A DNA stretch of 64,000 bases from LMUY01 sp965199005 (GCA_965199005.1 CBDAQK010000006.1:1612001-1676000), one strand, 5' to 3'; counted from the first letter of the stretch, positions 1-9,177 are shown. Translations and numbers: made by a program. Notes: a model not told the origin generated them from the letters alone.

Positions 1-1130
1 CCGCTGGCCACGGGGAACACCCCGTGCAGCGGCAGCCACGCCTCTCCCGCCGGGCCCAACAACGCCTTGATGCGGCGGAACGGACGGGCGCGGGTGACGC
101 GAGGAATCACGTCGGGGATGATTTCGCCGCCCGCCGCAACGGCCTGCGCCGTGACGGTAGCCCGGGCGGCATCCACCTCCGCCTGCGTGCCCTCGAAGGA
201 GACGTGCAGCGACCAGGCCAGGTCCGCCACGAAGGCCTTCCCCACCCGGGCGGTGCGCACCAGATTGCCCAGCCGGGACAGCAGGCCACCCTTGGCCTTC
301 AGCAGATCACCCGCCAACTCCGCACTTTCGATCACCGAGAACCCGGACCGCGCCAAGTTGGCATGGCTGGCGGGATCGAAGACATAGACCTCGCCCAAAT
401 GGGGTGTCCCCGCGAGGCCGCATAATACGCCGACCGCACCGGCCCCGTCCGAAAAGTCGAAACTGGCAAAGCCGGTGACCGGTGGGGTGGGAATGGTCCG
501 CAGCACCACACTCGTGCGGATCCCAAACGCCCCACAATCGCCCACCAGGGGTTGCGGCGCATCCAGCGCGTCCACCCGGTCATCCGGCGTCAGCCGATGA
601 AGCTCGCTGGTGCCCGTGACGAGGGTGCCGCCGCAAATGGCCCCATCGCCGAGCGCGCCGTAAACGGCGTTACCGAAGAAGCCGCCATTCTGCGCCGCAC
701 CGCCGCCGACCGTCGCACCCACGCCCGAGAGCGGGCCAAAACTGGTGACGCGAAGGCCGGCGGAGGCCAGCGTGTCGTAGAGTTTGGACCAGGTGACACC
801 GGCACCCGCTTCGACCGTGCCGGCAGCGTGATGGATCGCGATGGATTGCAGCAGCGAGGTATCCACAATTGCGCTACGAGGTTGGTCCGGACGATAAGCG
901 GCGGTGTAGGACCAGCCTCCGCCCTTCGGATACAAGGCAATACGGGCCTCGCGGGCCACACGCACCAGACGCTGCACAGCCGCCTCGTCCGCCGGGCGCA
1001 GAATGACGGCGGCAGGCGTTTCAGCCGGGCCTGAAAGATCGGCAGAGGCGAACAGGCATTCCGCCGGGTCGTCAACCGCTGCCACACCCGGCAGCGCAGC
1101 ACGGAACAGCCCGGCGACCTCGTGCTCCAT
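1..1130 (-). CDS. GlcD-like FAD-binding oxidase, C-terminus cut off by window edge
   Basis: Reading leftward from an ATG at 1128-1130, the frame stays open to base 1, giving 376 visible residues with no stop. Residues 68-72 (PKGGG), 109-114 (GAGVTW) and 136-144 (GVGATVGGG, followed by AQNGGFFGN) match the PCMH-type FAD-binding domain of the glycolate oxidase GlcD and vanillyl-alcohol oxidase superfamily. The expected role is FAD-dependent oxidation of a hydroxy acid or similar small molecule. The substrate cannot be read from the sequence. The start overlaps the stop of the upstream CoA ligase (ATGA), so the two are probably co-translated. The C-terminal substrate or cap domain lies outside the window. 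Confidence 0.85.
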   Translation of the reverse strand, partial: MEHEVAGLFRAALPGVAAVDDPAECLFASADLSGPAETPAAVILRPADEAAVQRLVRVAREARIALYPKGGGWSYTAAYRPDQPRSAIVDTSLLQSIAIHHAAGTVEAGAGVTWSKLYDTLASAGLRVTSFGPLSGVGATVGGGAAQNGGFFGNAVYGALGDGAICGGTLVTGTSELHRLTPDDRVDALDAPQPLVGDCGAFGIRTSVVLRTIPTPPVTGFASFDFSDGAGAVGVLCGLAGTPHLGEVYVFDPASHANLARSGFSVIESAELAGDLLKAKGGLLSRLGNLVRTARVGKAFVADLAWSLHVSFEGTQAEVDAARATVTAQAVAAGGEIIPDVIPRVTRARPFRRIKALLGPAGEAWLPLHGVFPVAS

Positions 1131-2662
1131 CAGGCGCGCTTGCGCAATTCGGTCTTCAGAACTTTGCCGGCCGCGTTGCGTGGCAGGACGTCCACGAACG
1201 CGACATGGCGCGGCACTTTGTAGCCGGCGACGTTTTCCTTGCATGCCGCAATCACGGCCTCTGGCTCTAGGGTCGCGCCAGGTTGCATCACCAGGAAAGC
1301 CTTGCCCGACTCGCCCCAGTAATCGTCCGGCACGCCGACCACGGAGGCATCCTGGACGCCGGGCAGCCGGAACAGGAACTCCTCCACCTCACGCGGATAC
1401 ACGTTCACGCCGCCGGAGATGTACATGTCCTTCTTGCGGTCGACGATGTAGTAGCAGCCATCTTCGTCCTGCCAGGCCATGTCCCCGGCGGAGAACCACC
1501 CATCCTTCATCGCCGCCTCGGTCGCCGCGGGGTTGTTCCAGTAGCCGAGGAACAGGCAAGGCGAATTGTTATAAAGCTCCCCCACCTGGCCCTGTGCCAC
1601 CGGCGCGCCATCCTCGCCCAACAGGCGGACCTCGTTCATCATGAAGGGATGGCCGACGCATTGTTGTTTGCGCAACTGGTCCTTCGGCCGTAGATTGCAA
1701 ACGATGCCGCCCTCGGTCGAGCCGTAGCATTCATGCAGCAGGCCAGGCCCGAAATAGTCGGTGATGACTTCTTTCGTCCGCTGCGGCAGCGGCGCCGCGT
1801 TGGAAATCAGCGCCCGCAAACCGGTTCCGCGCAGGCTGTCGAGCTTTTGTTGCCCAAGAGCGAAAATCGCGTTGAACAAGGTCGGCACCATGAACGTCGC
1901 GGTGGCCCCGCTGCCATGCAGCTTGCGCAGCGTCGTCTCCGGCTCGAAGCCGGGCAGGATTTCGGTGGTGCCGCCAAAGAATACGGCGGCATGGGCGTAG
2001 CTATATCCCGCACCATGGAACATGGGCGTAATCGCGAGAAAGCGGTCGTCCGGGCCGTAGCAGCCATATTCGGATGCCATGCAAAACCCGACCTGCACCC
2101 GCGCCCGATGCGGCAACACCACGCCACGCGGCTTCCCCGTGGTGCCGGATGTGTACGGGATGGAAAACGCGTCCCATTCCTCGATGACCGGCAGGGCGGC
2201 CGGCCGGGCATTGGCCAGCAAATCCTCATAGGCGGGGCCTATCACGATGATCCGCTCTATGGCCGGGCAATCCGCCGCACGGACCATATCCTCCAGCGCC
2301 GCACTGGTGAACACGACCCGGGCGCCGCAATCGTTCAGAATGTAGCCCAGTTCGGCGACGGTCTGCTTCGGGTTCGGCGTGGCGACGGCGACGCCGGCCT
2401 CTGCCAGCCCGTCCACGATCTCGATATACTCCAGGCAATTGGTCGCGACAACCGCCGCGCGGTCGCCCTTCCTCAGCCCCAGCCCGATCGCAAGCGACGC
2501 CACACGGTCGATCCGGTCGATCAGTTGGGCGTAGGTCAGTTGGCGATCCTCGCAAATAAGCGCCACCTTTTCCGGCCCGCGGGACCGATTGGTGCGGATG
2601 CCCGACGCCATCGTCATCGCGCGGTAGGTGGGAGGCAGCGTCACGCTGCGGCCCCCATTCAT
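1130..2662 (-). CDS. AMP-binding acyl-CoA ligase (ANL superfamily)
   Basis: 510 residues, the usual length for fatty-acid or aromatic acyl-CoA synthetases. Visible ANL motifs are the phosphate loop YTSGTTGKPRGV near residue 169, the adenylate motifs YGSTEGG and GWFSAGDM, the hinge region VDRKKDMYISGG, and the C-terminal catalytic lysine in AAGKVLK (about residue 500). It should activate a carboxylic acid to its CoA thioester through an acyl-adenylate. The frame extends upstream of 2662, but ATG 2660-2662 overlaps the TGA of the amidohydrolase and begins the natural N-terminus (MNGGRS), so I chose it. It lies between the amidohydrolase and the FAD oxidase in one operon. The acid used is unknown. 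Confidence 0.88.
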   Translation of the reverse strand: MNGGRSVTLPPTYRAMTMASGIRTNRSRGPEKVALICEDRQLTYAQLIDRIDRVASLAIGLGLRKGDRAAVVATNCLEYIEIVDGLAEAGVAVATPNPKQTVAELGYILNDCGARVVFTSAALEDMVRAADCPAIERIIVIGPAYEDLLANARPAALPVIEEWDAFSIPYTSGTTGKPRGVVLPHRARVQVGFCMASEYGCYGPDDRFLAITPMFHGAGYSYAHAAVFFGGTTEILPGFEPETTLRKLHGSGATATFMVPTLFNAIFALGQQKLDSLRGTGLRALISNAAPLPQRTKEVITDYFGPGLLHECYGSTEGGIVCNLRPKDQLRKQQCVGHPFMMNEVRLLGEDGAPVAQGQVGELYNNSPCLFLGYWNNPAATEAAMKDGWFSAGDMAWQDEDGCYYIVDRKKDMYISGGVNVYPREVEEFLFRLPGVQDASVVGVPDDYWGESGKAFLVMQPGATLEPEAVIAACKENVAGYKVPRHVAFVDVLPRNAAGKVLKTELRKRA

Positions 2663-3534
2663 GCGGCGACACTCCCGGGCAGACGGAACACGCGCAGTGC
2701 GTTGTTGCGCATCAGCGCATGCATCGTTGCCGGGCGTAGATTCAAGTCGTCTATCTCGCGAACCGCGCGTTCCGGGTCGATCACCGGCCAGTCGGTGCCG
2801 AACAGCACCTTCTCCCTTCCATAGCTGTTGAGGTAGTGCACCAGTTGCTTCGGCCAATGCTTCGGCGCGTAGGCGTCGACGCCGATGAACACGTTCTCAT
2901 GCTTCCAGGCCATGGCGATCATCTCGTCGGTCCAGGGCACGCCGATATGGATTCCCAGCAGCTTCAGCTCCGGAAAGTCGATCGCAACCTTGTCCAGACA
3001 GATCGGCCGCCCCACGCTCGGCAGCCGGCGCTCCCGCGAGTAGATCAGATTCTGTCCGACCTGCATCATGATGGGAATGTCGAGCTCGCAGCATTTTGCG
3101 TAGTACGGATAGTATTTTGCGTCGTCCGGTGCCAGGCCAAACCAATGCGGATACAGATGTGCGCCCACGAACCCATGTTGCTTTACCGCGCTCTCCAAGT
3201 CCCGCAGGCCCTGCATGCCCCGAAACGGATCGACGCCAGCGAGGCCGGAGAACCGGTCGGGGTTCTCGCCGCAAATCTGCGCCACCCGCTCATACGGAAT
3301 TTCGAACGAGCCGCGAACGTTGAGGTCACCAGCGCGCACCGCCAGCAGCAGCGACCGCTCGATGCCGGAGCGGTCCATCTTCAGCAGATACTCTGCCATG
3401 CTGACACCCTGCCGCATGGACGGATCCATGCGAACCTGGCCCTTGAACGTCTCATCCACCCCGGTCTGGTGGTTCTTCACCTCCTCCGAGGTGAAAAGAT
3501 TGCAGATGATGTCGATGGAACCCGTCATCGTCAT
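2659..3534 (-). CDS. Amidohydrolase-2 family protein (ACMSD-like hydrolase/decarboxylase)
   Basis: 291 residues with the layout of amidohydrolase family 2, which includes ACMSD, gamma-resorcylate decarboxylase and related hydrolases. Conserved pieces are GAHLYPHWFG, LGIHIGVPW (metal or active-site histidines) and FGTDWPV (catalytic aspartate). The N-terminal metal-binding HxH usual in this fold is absent: the strand reads SIDIICNLFT. Metal use may therefore differ. A GAGGGG-like ribosome site precedes ATG 3532-3534; an alternative ATG lies two codons in. It is the first gene of a three-gene minus-strand operon with the CoA ligase and FAD oxidase, 51 bp downstream of the LacI regulator. Decarboxylation or C-N/C-C hydrolysis of a ring-derived acid is an inference from context. 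Confidence 0.8.
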   Translation of the reverse strand: MTMTGSIDIICNLFTSEEVKNHQTGVDETFKGQVRMDPSMRQGVSMAEYLLKMDRSGIERSLLLAVRAGDLNVRGSFEIPYERVAQICGENPDRFSGLAGVDPFRGMQGLRDLESAVKQHGFVGAHLYPHWFGLAPDDAKYYPYYAKCCELDIPIMMQVGQNLIYSRERRLPSVGRPICLDKVAIDFPELKLLGIHIGVPWTDEMIAMAWKHENVFIGVDAYAPKHWPKQLVHYLNSYGREKVLFGTDWPVIDPERAVREIDDLNLRPATMHALMRNNALRVFRLPGSVAA

Positions 3535-3585
3535 GGCAATACCCCTCTACAGCGCTGGCCCTTTAGGAAGACCCTACGATTGAAA

Positions 3586-4617
3586 TTATGCCGGCGTGAT
3601 CCGCGCAGACCGCCGGACCACCAGATCACCCCGCAGCGAAACCACTTCGTCGGGAAGTGCATTGTTGGCCAGCCTCGCCGTCAGCAAGTCCAGCCCCCGC
3701 CCCACCATCGCCGCCAAAGGCTGTTTGACGGTGGTCAGCCCATAAGGGGGCCATGCGCCCGGCATGATGCCGTCGAACCCCACCACGGAGACATCATCGG
3801 GCACCTGCAGCCCGGCGATGCGCAAAGCGTCCAGGACGCCCATCGCCATGATGTCCGCAACGGCAAAAATCGCGTCGGGGCGCCGCTCAGCAGGCATTTC
3901 CGCGAACATGCGCCCGGCGGCGAAGCCCCCCGTGTAGGACGACAGCCCACTGACCCGCAGCCCGGCATCAGCCCCGGCAGCCTCGATACATTCGGCAAAC
4001 CCGCGCTCCCGCTCAAGCGAGGTGGAGGTGGAGGCATTCCCCTTGACGATGGCAAATCGCCGGTGCCCCGCCGCGAGCAATAGGGAGGCGAGCATCTGCC
4101 CGCCGCCGAAATTGTCGCAGGCCACCGCGCTGGCATGCAGCCGCGGAACACGGTTGACCATGATCACCGGGACTTTGTGGTCGGCGCAGATCACCGCCGC
4201 GCGGGACGACAATTCGGCTGACGTGATGATGCAGCCATCGACCTGATAGTGCAGCAAAGCCTCGGCCGTGCGGTCCTCCACCGGCCCCCCGCCCGCATGC
4301 AGCAGCAAGAGGCGCAGGCCACGCTCGGCGGCCTGGTTCACCGCCTCGTGCATCAACTCGGCATAGAACGGATTGTCGTTGGCGCCCAATACCAGGCCCA
4401 CCAGCCCGCTGCGCCCACCGGACAGGGTACGGGCCATGGCGCTGGGCATATAGCCCGCCTCCATGGCGAGCGCCTCGACCCGGCGACGCGTCTCGGCCGA
4501 AATCCGCGGATCACCTTTCAGCGCGCGCGACACGGTTGACGCAGCGACGCCAGCACGGCGCGCCAGCGTGATCACCGTCACCCGCTCCCGCCCGCCTTGG
4601 CCGCCATCCGCCATCAC
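3586..4617 (-). CDS. LacI-family transcriptional regulator
   Basis: 343 residues. The N-terminus (about residues 13-36) holds the LacI helix-turn-helix and hinge-type helix (TLARRAGVAASTVSRALKG). The remainder is a periplasmic-binding-protein-like sensor domain (SGLVGLVLGANDNPFY at its start, VVGFDGIMPGAWPP near the end). It sits between the minus-strand catabolic genes and the plus-strand hydrolase/ABC operon, so it is the probable local regulator, released or activated by a pathway metabolite. A dyad in the divergent spacer (4661-4681) is a possible binding site. The start could be either of the first two methionines. Confidence 0.92.
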   Translation of the reverse strand: MMADGGQGGRERVTVITLARRAGVAASTVSRALKGDPRISAETRRRVEALAMEAGYMPSAMARTLSGGRSGLVGLVLGANDNPFYAELMHEAVNQAAERGLRLLLLHAGGGPVEDRTAEALLHYQVDGCIITSAELSSRAAVICADHKVPVIMVNRVPRLHASAVACDNFGGGQMLASLLLAAGHRRFAIVKGNASTSTSLERERGFAECIEAAGADAGLRVSGLSSYTGGFAAGRMFAEMPAERRPDAIFAVADIMAMGVLDALRIAGLQVPDDVSVVGFDGIMPGAWPPYGLTTVKQPLAAMVGRGLDLLTARLANNALPDEVVSLRGDLVVRRSARITPA

Positions 4618-4660
4618 GCCTCCTGCACGCTGCGCACAGCTTACGCGCCTACGTGTGCAT

Positions 4661-4681
4661 TGGATAGCCCAAGATTATCCA
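4661..4681. promoter_or_regulatory. Candidate LacI-type operator dyad
   Basis: TGGATA (4661-4666) and TATCCA (4676-4681) form a perfect 6-bp inverted repeat with a 9-bp spacer, in the 151-bp spacer between the lacI-type gene and the divergent hydrolase gene. The position suits a repressor site. LacI-family operators usually have a tighter centre with a CG core, which this lacks, so the assignment is tentative. Confidence 0.3.
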
Positions 4682-4768
4682 TCACTCCCGGCTTTACATT
4701 TGCCACCTGCAATGCTTCAAGTCGTGCTACCGTGTGCACGAAAGCGCCCGCAAGAAGGGGTCCCGCTC

Positions 4769-5437
4769 ATGCCTGCTCCCGACGATGATCTCGCCATCTA
4801 TCAGCAACAGGGCTTTGCCCAGACGCTCGGCATCGGCAAGGCGCCTGCCGTCTTGGTGATCGACTTCGTGGTCGGCTTCACCGACCCGGCGCATTTCGGC
4901 GGCGGCAACATCCGCCCCGCCATCGCGCGGACTGTCGGGCTGTTGGCCCTGGCGCGCCGGCTCGGCTGGCCAGTCGCCCATACGCGGGTGGTGTACGCCG
5001 ATGATGGTTCGGATGCCGGCGTATTCACCAACAAAGTGCCGCCGTTGCTTGGCTTGACCGAAACGAGCCCGCTATCCCAGATCGTTCCGGACGTGGCGCC
5101 GCAAAAGGGTGAGTTGGTCATCCGCAAGCGCCAGGCCAGCGCCTTCTTCGAATCTGGCCTGTCGGGCTGGCTGGCCTTCCGCCGGGTCGATACGGTGCTG
5201 GTGGCCGGGTGCACCACCAGCGGCTGCGTGCGCGCAACGGTGGTCGACGCCTGCGCGCACGAATTCCGCCCGGTGGTGGTCACGGATTGCGTCGGCGACC
5301 GCGCCATGGGACCGCACGAGGCGAACCTTTTCGATATGGGCCAGAAATATGCCGATCTGATGGATCTCGCAGCGATCGAGGCCGCCTACCCAATGCCTGT
5401 CGCCAGGCCAACGCTTGTAAAAAGGAACAGCCAATGA
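4769..5437 (+). CDS. Isochorismatase-fold cysteine hydrolase (N-carbamoylsarcosine amidase/maleamate amidase-like)
   Basis: 222 residues with the catalytic triad of the cysteine-hydrolase branch of the isochorismatase fold: Asp32 (VIDFVVGF), Lys120 (VIRKRQASAF) and Cys153 (TTSGCVRATV). Family members hydrolyse amide or carbamoyl C-N bonds, for example N-carbamoylsarcosine amidase and maleamate amidohydrolase. The ATG at 4769 is preceded by AAGAAGGGG at a good distance, whereas the longer upstream frame runs into the lacI-type gene. It is the first gene of the plus-strand operon; its stop overlaps the start of the binding protein (ATGA), which suggests the imported compound or a breakdown product is an amide or carbamoyl compound. 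Confidence 0.87.
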   Translation: MPAPDDDLAIYQQQGFAQTLGIGKAPAVLVIDFVVGFTDPAHFGGGNIRPAIARTVGLLALARRLGWPVAHTRVVYADDGSDAGVFTNKVPPLLGLTETSPLSQIVPDVAPQKGELVIRKRQASAFFESGLSGWLAFRRVDTVLVAGCTTSGCVRATVVDACAHEFRPVVVTDCVGDRAMGPHEANLFDMGQKYADLMDLAAIEAAYPMPVARPTLVKRNSQ

Positions 5438-6579
5438 ATGCGATCACCCGGCGCACCGCCCTCGGCGCCATGGCCGGGGCTGCGCTGACACCCCGCGCGG
5501 CCTGGGCCGCCGACGACATCGTGGTCGGCGCCACTGTGCCGATCACCGGGCCACTCGCCGGCTCCGGTCTGCAGTATTACGACGCGCTGCAGATGGCGCA
5601 GGACGACATCAACGCGGCGGGCGGGATCAACGGACGCCAATTCCGCATCGTGTTCGAGGACACCCAGGCTTCCAACAGCGTCGCGGTGAACGCTTTCATC
5701 AAGATCGTGCAGCAGGACGACCCGTGCTTCGTGTTCCTCAGCAGCTATACGATCCAGAATCTCGCCGTCGAACAGGCGGTGCGCAAGGCAGAGGTTCCGA
5801 CCGTCTATGCCGGGGGTGCCATCGCCGTCTCGGATAAGCACAATCCTTTCATGTTCCGCATCCGCCCGCCGGACAGCGTCACCGGTGCCGCCGTTGGCTC
5901 GGCGCTGGTCGACAAGCTGAAGGCGAAGGATGTCGGCATCCTGTTCGTGCAGGACGATTACGGCACCGCCTCCGCCAATGCCGTCGAAGCAACGATCACC
6001 AAGGCCGGGGCGCGCGTAGTCGCCCGGGAAAGCTACAATGCACGAGACAATGATTTCTCCCCGCAGTTGCTCAGCCTGAAGAACAAGGGATGCCAGGCGA
6101 TGGTCGCCTTCTCCTACGTCCGCGATGGCGCGCTGGTGGCGACCCAACGGCGGACGCTGGGTATCACCACTCCCATGATCGGCAGCACCTCCTTCGTCGT
6201 GCCATCCTTGCTCGACCTGGTGACGCCAGCGGATGTGGAGGGCATCTACAGCATGATCGACGCCGTGCTGGGTGCGAGCCGTAGCCCGGCCAGCGCCGAT
6301 TACATGACCCGCTTCAACAACCGGTTCAAAATGCGGGCAGACCCGTTCGGCTCCTGCTACTATGATGCGGCCATGATCCTGGCGGACGCCCTGCGCAAGG
6401 TTGGGCCGGACAAAGCCAAAATTCGCGATTATTTCGCGAACGTGAAGGACTACAAAGGCGTCACGCGCGATTTCACCACCGACAGCCTCAACGACATGGC
6501 CCACACGACGGCGCTGGTGGACTTCATCCCCGGCACTAAGGAATTCAGGCTGGTCGCCAATTACCCTGCGCAAACCTGA
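5434..6579 (+). CDS. ABC importer substrate-binding protein, branched-chain amino acid (Leu/Ile/Val) type
   Basis: 381 residues. An N-terminal export signal with a twin-arginine-like start (ITRRTALGAMAGAAL) ends near AWA-ADD around residue 25. The mature protein opens with IVVGATVPITGPLAG and contains INAAGGINGRQ, both standard for the Leu/Ile/Val-binding protein family. It would bind the ligand in the periplasm and deliver it to the permeases encoded next. Family members bind amides, urea, short-chain amides and aromatic acids as well as amino acids, so ligand identity cannot be inferred from family alone. The start overlaps the preceding stop. Confidence 0.92.
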   Translation: MNAITRRTALGAMAGAALTPRAAWAADDIVVGATVPITGPLAGSGLQYYDALQMAQDDINAAGGINGRQFRIVFEDTQASNSVAVNAFIKIVQQDDPCFVFLSSYTIQNLAVEQAVRKAEVPTVYAGGAIAVSDKHNPFMFRIRPPDSVTGAAVGSALVDKLKAKDVGILFVQDDYGTASANAVEATITKAGARVVARESYNARDNDFSPQLLSLKNKGCQAMVAFSYVRDGALVATQRRTLGITTPMIGSTSFVVPSLLDLVTPADVEGIYSMIDAVLGASRSPASADYMTRFNNRFKMRADPFGSCYYDAAMILADALRKVGPDKAKIRDYFANVKDYKGVTRDFTTDSLNDMAHTTALVDFIPGTKEFRLVANYPAQT

Positions 6580-6582
6580 CAC

Positions 6583-7458
6583 TTGGCGCAATTTCTCCAA
6601 CTGCTGATCAACGCGCTGGCCATCGGCAGCATCTATGCCGTCACCGCGCTGAGCTTTGAGATCGCCTACGAGGCAACCGGCGTGGTGAACTTCGCCACCG
6701 GGCAGTTGGTGACCGTGGGGGCGCTGGTTGGCGCCTCCGCACTGGCCTACACGCATGGCAGCTTCGGCGTATCCTATTTGGGCACATTGGTGATCATGGC
6801 GGTGGTGGGGCTGGCGTTCTTCGTCACCGTATTCCAGCCCTTGCGCGGCAAACCCGTGGTCACGGTGGTCATCGGAACGGTCGGGATCGGCATTTCGATC
6901 CAGAACCTGTCGCAACTGATCTGGGGGCCACTGCCGGCCGCCGCCGCCTCCCCTGTGGGCCCTCGAATCGTCGCCGTGTTCGGCACCGTCATTCCCTTGC
7001 ATGCGATGTTCATCATCGGGGTGACGGCGGTGTTGATCGTGTGCGTCTATTTGCTGTTGAACCGCAGCAGCCTGGGGCGTCAATTCCGTGCCCTGGCGCA
7101 AGATGCGGAGGCGGCGCGGCTCATGGGCATCCGGGTCGCCTGGCTGTATTGTTTCACGTGGGTCCTGGTGGCGGCGCTGGGCGGGATTGCGGGCGTGCTG
7201 CTCTCCCCGCTGTGGTTCGTCGACGTCAACATGGGGGACAACCTGGCGCTGAAGGCCTTTGCCGCGGCCGTGATCGGCGGGTTCGGCAGCATCCCCGGTG
7301 CGGTGTGCGGCGGCATCTTGGTCGGCGCGGCGGAAATCCTCGGCGCCAGCTACGTCTCCTCCGACTACAAGGACGCGCTGGTCTTTGCCCTCATGATCGG
7401 TTTCCTGTTGGTCCGCCCGCAGGGGCTGTTTGGCGAGCGCATCGGGGATCGCGGGTGA
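6583..7458 (+). CDS. ABC importer permease, LivH type
   Basis: 291 residues, almost wholly hydrophobic, with the LivH opening (LQLLINALAIGSIYAV) and the conserved ARLMGIRV cytoplasmic loop that couples to the ATPase. The start appears to be TTG at 6583, three bases after the stop of the binding protein; the frame begins directly with the family N-terminus. It pairs with the LivM-type permease that overlaps its stop. Confidence 0.9.
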   Translation: MAQFLQLLINALAIGSIYAVTALSFEIAYEATGVVNFATGQLVTVGALVGASALAYTHGSFGVSYLGTLVIMAVVGLAFFVTVFQPLRGKPVVTVVIGTVGIGISIQNLSQLIWGPLPAAAASPVGPRIVAVFGTVIPLHAMFIIGVTAVLIVCVYLLLNRSSLGRQFRALAQDAEAARLMGIRVAWLYCFTWVLVAALGGIAGVLLSPLWFVDVNMGDNLALKAFAAAVIGGFGSIPGAVCGGILVGAAEILGASYVSSDYKDALVFALMIGFLLVRPQGLFGERIGDRG

Positions 7459-8405
7459 GCCCGGGCGTGCAGCGCTGGGGCGCCGGCCTGCTCGGTGCCG
7501 CCATCCTCCTGGCGCTGCCGGCCGTGATGTCCGCGTACAGCCTGCGCGTGCTGGATTTGGCGCTGATCTCGGCCCTCGCCGTGGTCGGGCTGTGCTTCGC
7601 CTTCGGATATGCCGGGCTGATCCATCTCGCACAGGGTGCCTTTGTCGGCATCGGCGCCTACACCACCGCGATCCTGACCACCAGCGCCGGGTTCGGCTTC
7701 TGGAGCGCGATGCCTGTCGCCGTCCTGATGGGCGCTGCGGTGAGTGTTGGGCTTGGGGCACCGCTGTTGCGGCTGCGCGGCCACTACCTCGCTTTGGCAA
7801 CGGTGGGCCTGAACGTCACGACGGAGATCGTGGCGAGAAACTGGACCGGGTTGACCGGGGGCGATGACGGAATCAGCGGCATTCCAGGCATTTCGATCGG
7901 CAGCTTCGATTTTACCTCGGACCGGCGGTTTTACTACCTTGCCCTCGCCTTCCTGGTGGTGGTGTCGCTCATCGGCTACGCCATCCGCGCCTCGCATTTT
8001 GGCCGCGCCATGATCGCGGTGCGGGACGACGAACTCGCCTGTGGCGCCAGCGGCGTGGATGCCTTCCGCGGGAAGCTGCTGGCGTTTACCTTATGCGGCG
8101 CCTATGGCGCGCTCAGCGGCGTGCTTTACGCGCATTACGCGAACTATATCGCCCCAAGCGACTTCGACAGCGTGCGCGCCATCACCCTGTTGGTGATGCT
8201 GATCGTGGGCGGCGAGATTTCGATCCTGGGCGCGATCGCCGGCTGTGTTCTGATCAGCTTCGCCCCGGAATGGCTGCGTTTCCTTGGGCAAGGCTATCTG
8301 ACGGCGTTCGGTATCGGCATCATTCTCGCCCTCATCCTGCTGCCCAATGGCCTGGCCGGCGCGATCCAGTCGCTGCGGTCCCGGTTTGCCGCCCGCCTTG
8401 CCTGA
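7455..8405 (+). CDS. ABC importer permease, LivM type
   Basis: 316 residues with about ten membrane segments. The LivM landmarks are visible: GYAGLIHLAQGAFVGIGAY, the LRLRGHYLALAT segment, TGGDDGISGIPG and the coupling loop SHFGRAMIAVRDDE. The frame is open far upstream, but GTG 7455-7457 overlaps the LivH stop (GTGA) and starts the protein at the expected place. It forms the second half of the transmembrane channel. Confidence 0.9.
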   Translation: MSPGVQRWGAGLLGAAILLALPAVMSAYSLRVLDLALISALAVVGLCFAFGYAGLIHLAQGAFVGIGAYTTAILTTSAGFGFWSAMPVAVLMGAAVSVGLGAPLLRLRGHYLALATVGLNVTTEIVARNWTGLTGGDDGISGIPGISIGSFDFTSDRRFYYLALAFLVVVSLIGYAIRASHFGRAMIAVRDDELACGASGVDAFRGKLLAFTLCGAYGALSGVLYAHYANYIAPSDFDSVRAITLLVMLIVGGEISILGAIAGCVLISFAPEWLRFLGQGYLTAFGIGIILALILLPNGLAGAIQSLRSRFAARLA

Positions 8406-9177
8406 CATCCTGTCGGTCACCGGCCTCTCCCGCTCCTTCGGCGGGCTGAAGGCAGTCGACGGCGTCAGCTTCGGCATTCCCCAGGGCGGCATCCGCGCGC
8501 TGATCGGCCCGAACGGCGCGGGAAAGAGCACGATCGTGAACATGCTGTCGGGCGCCTCCAAGCCATCGGCCGGCAGCATCCGGCTGGGGGAGATGGAGTT
8601 GGCCGGCCGCTCCGCCCATCGCGTGGCACGCGCCGGGGTGGTGCGGACGTTCCAGAACGGGCGGCTATTCCCCCGCCTGACGGTGCTGGAAAACGTGCTC
8701 GTCGGCGCAGATGGGCGGTTTCGCTCGACCTTGCTGGCCAGCGTACTCCGCAGCCCGGGCTTCCGTGCCGAGGAGAACCGGTTGCGGGAGCAGGCGCAAG
8801 GCCTGTTGCAAATGCTGGACATGGGCGGCGACGGCAGCCGGGTCGTCTCGTCCCTGCCCTACGGGAAGCAACGCAAGATCGAGATTGCCCGGGCGCTGAT
8901 CAGCGACCCAAAAGTGCTGCTGCTCGACGAGCCGGCGGCCGGGCTGAATTCGGGCGAGGTCGAAGCCCTGATCGCGCTGGTTTCCGGCCTGCGGCAGGGC
9001 GGTCTCAGCGTGTTGTTGATCGAGCATAATATGGGTCTGGTCATGCGGCTGGCTGACGCCATCACGGTGATCAATTTCGGCCAGAAGATCGCCGAAGGAC
9101 CGCCAGCGGCGATCCGGACCGACGCGCGGGTGATCGAAGCATATTTGGGACGCAGGCGGGCCTATGCTCGCGTGTGA
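8398..9177 (+). CDS. ABC importer ATPase, LivG type
   Basis: 259 residues from a TTG at 8398 that overlaps the end of livM; an upstream ATG at 8347 would add 17 unlikely residues. Walker A is GPNGAGKST (37-45). The signature is LPYGKQRKIEIARAL, where LPYGxQR replaces LSGGQ as usual in LivG proteins, and Walker B is VLLLDEPAAGLN. It drives import together with the LivF-type ATPase, whose gene overlaps its 3' end by 14 bases. Confidence 0.9.
   Translation: MPDILSVTGLSRSFGGLKAVDGVSFGIPQGGIRALIGPNGAGKSTIVNMLSGASKPSAGSIRLGEMELAGRSAHRVARAGVVRTFQNGRLFPRLTVLENVLVGADGRFRSTLLASVLRSPGFRAEENRLREQAQGLLQMLDMGGDGSRVVSSLPYGKQRKIEIARALISDPKVLLLDEPAAGLNSGEVEALIALVSGLRQGGLSVLLIEHNMGLVMRLADAITVINFGQKIAEGPPAAIRTDARVIEAYLGRRRAYARV

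Noticed and set aside
1733..2824. A 363-codon plus-strand frame opposite the CoA ligase
   Set aside because: It is antisense to a gene with complete ANL motifs, and its product is rich in Arg, Gln and His with no domain.
5386..7800. An 804-codon minus-strand frame opposite the ABC importer genes
   Set aside because: It is antisense to the binding protein and LivH/LivM genes, which have clear family motifs. Its sequence is low-complexity Arg/Gln/His.
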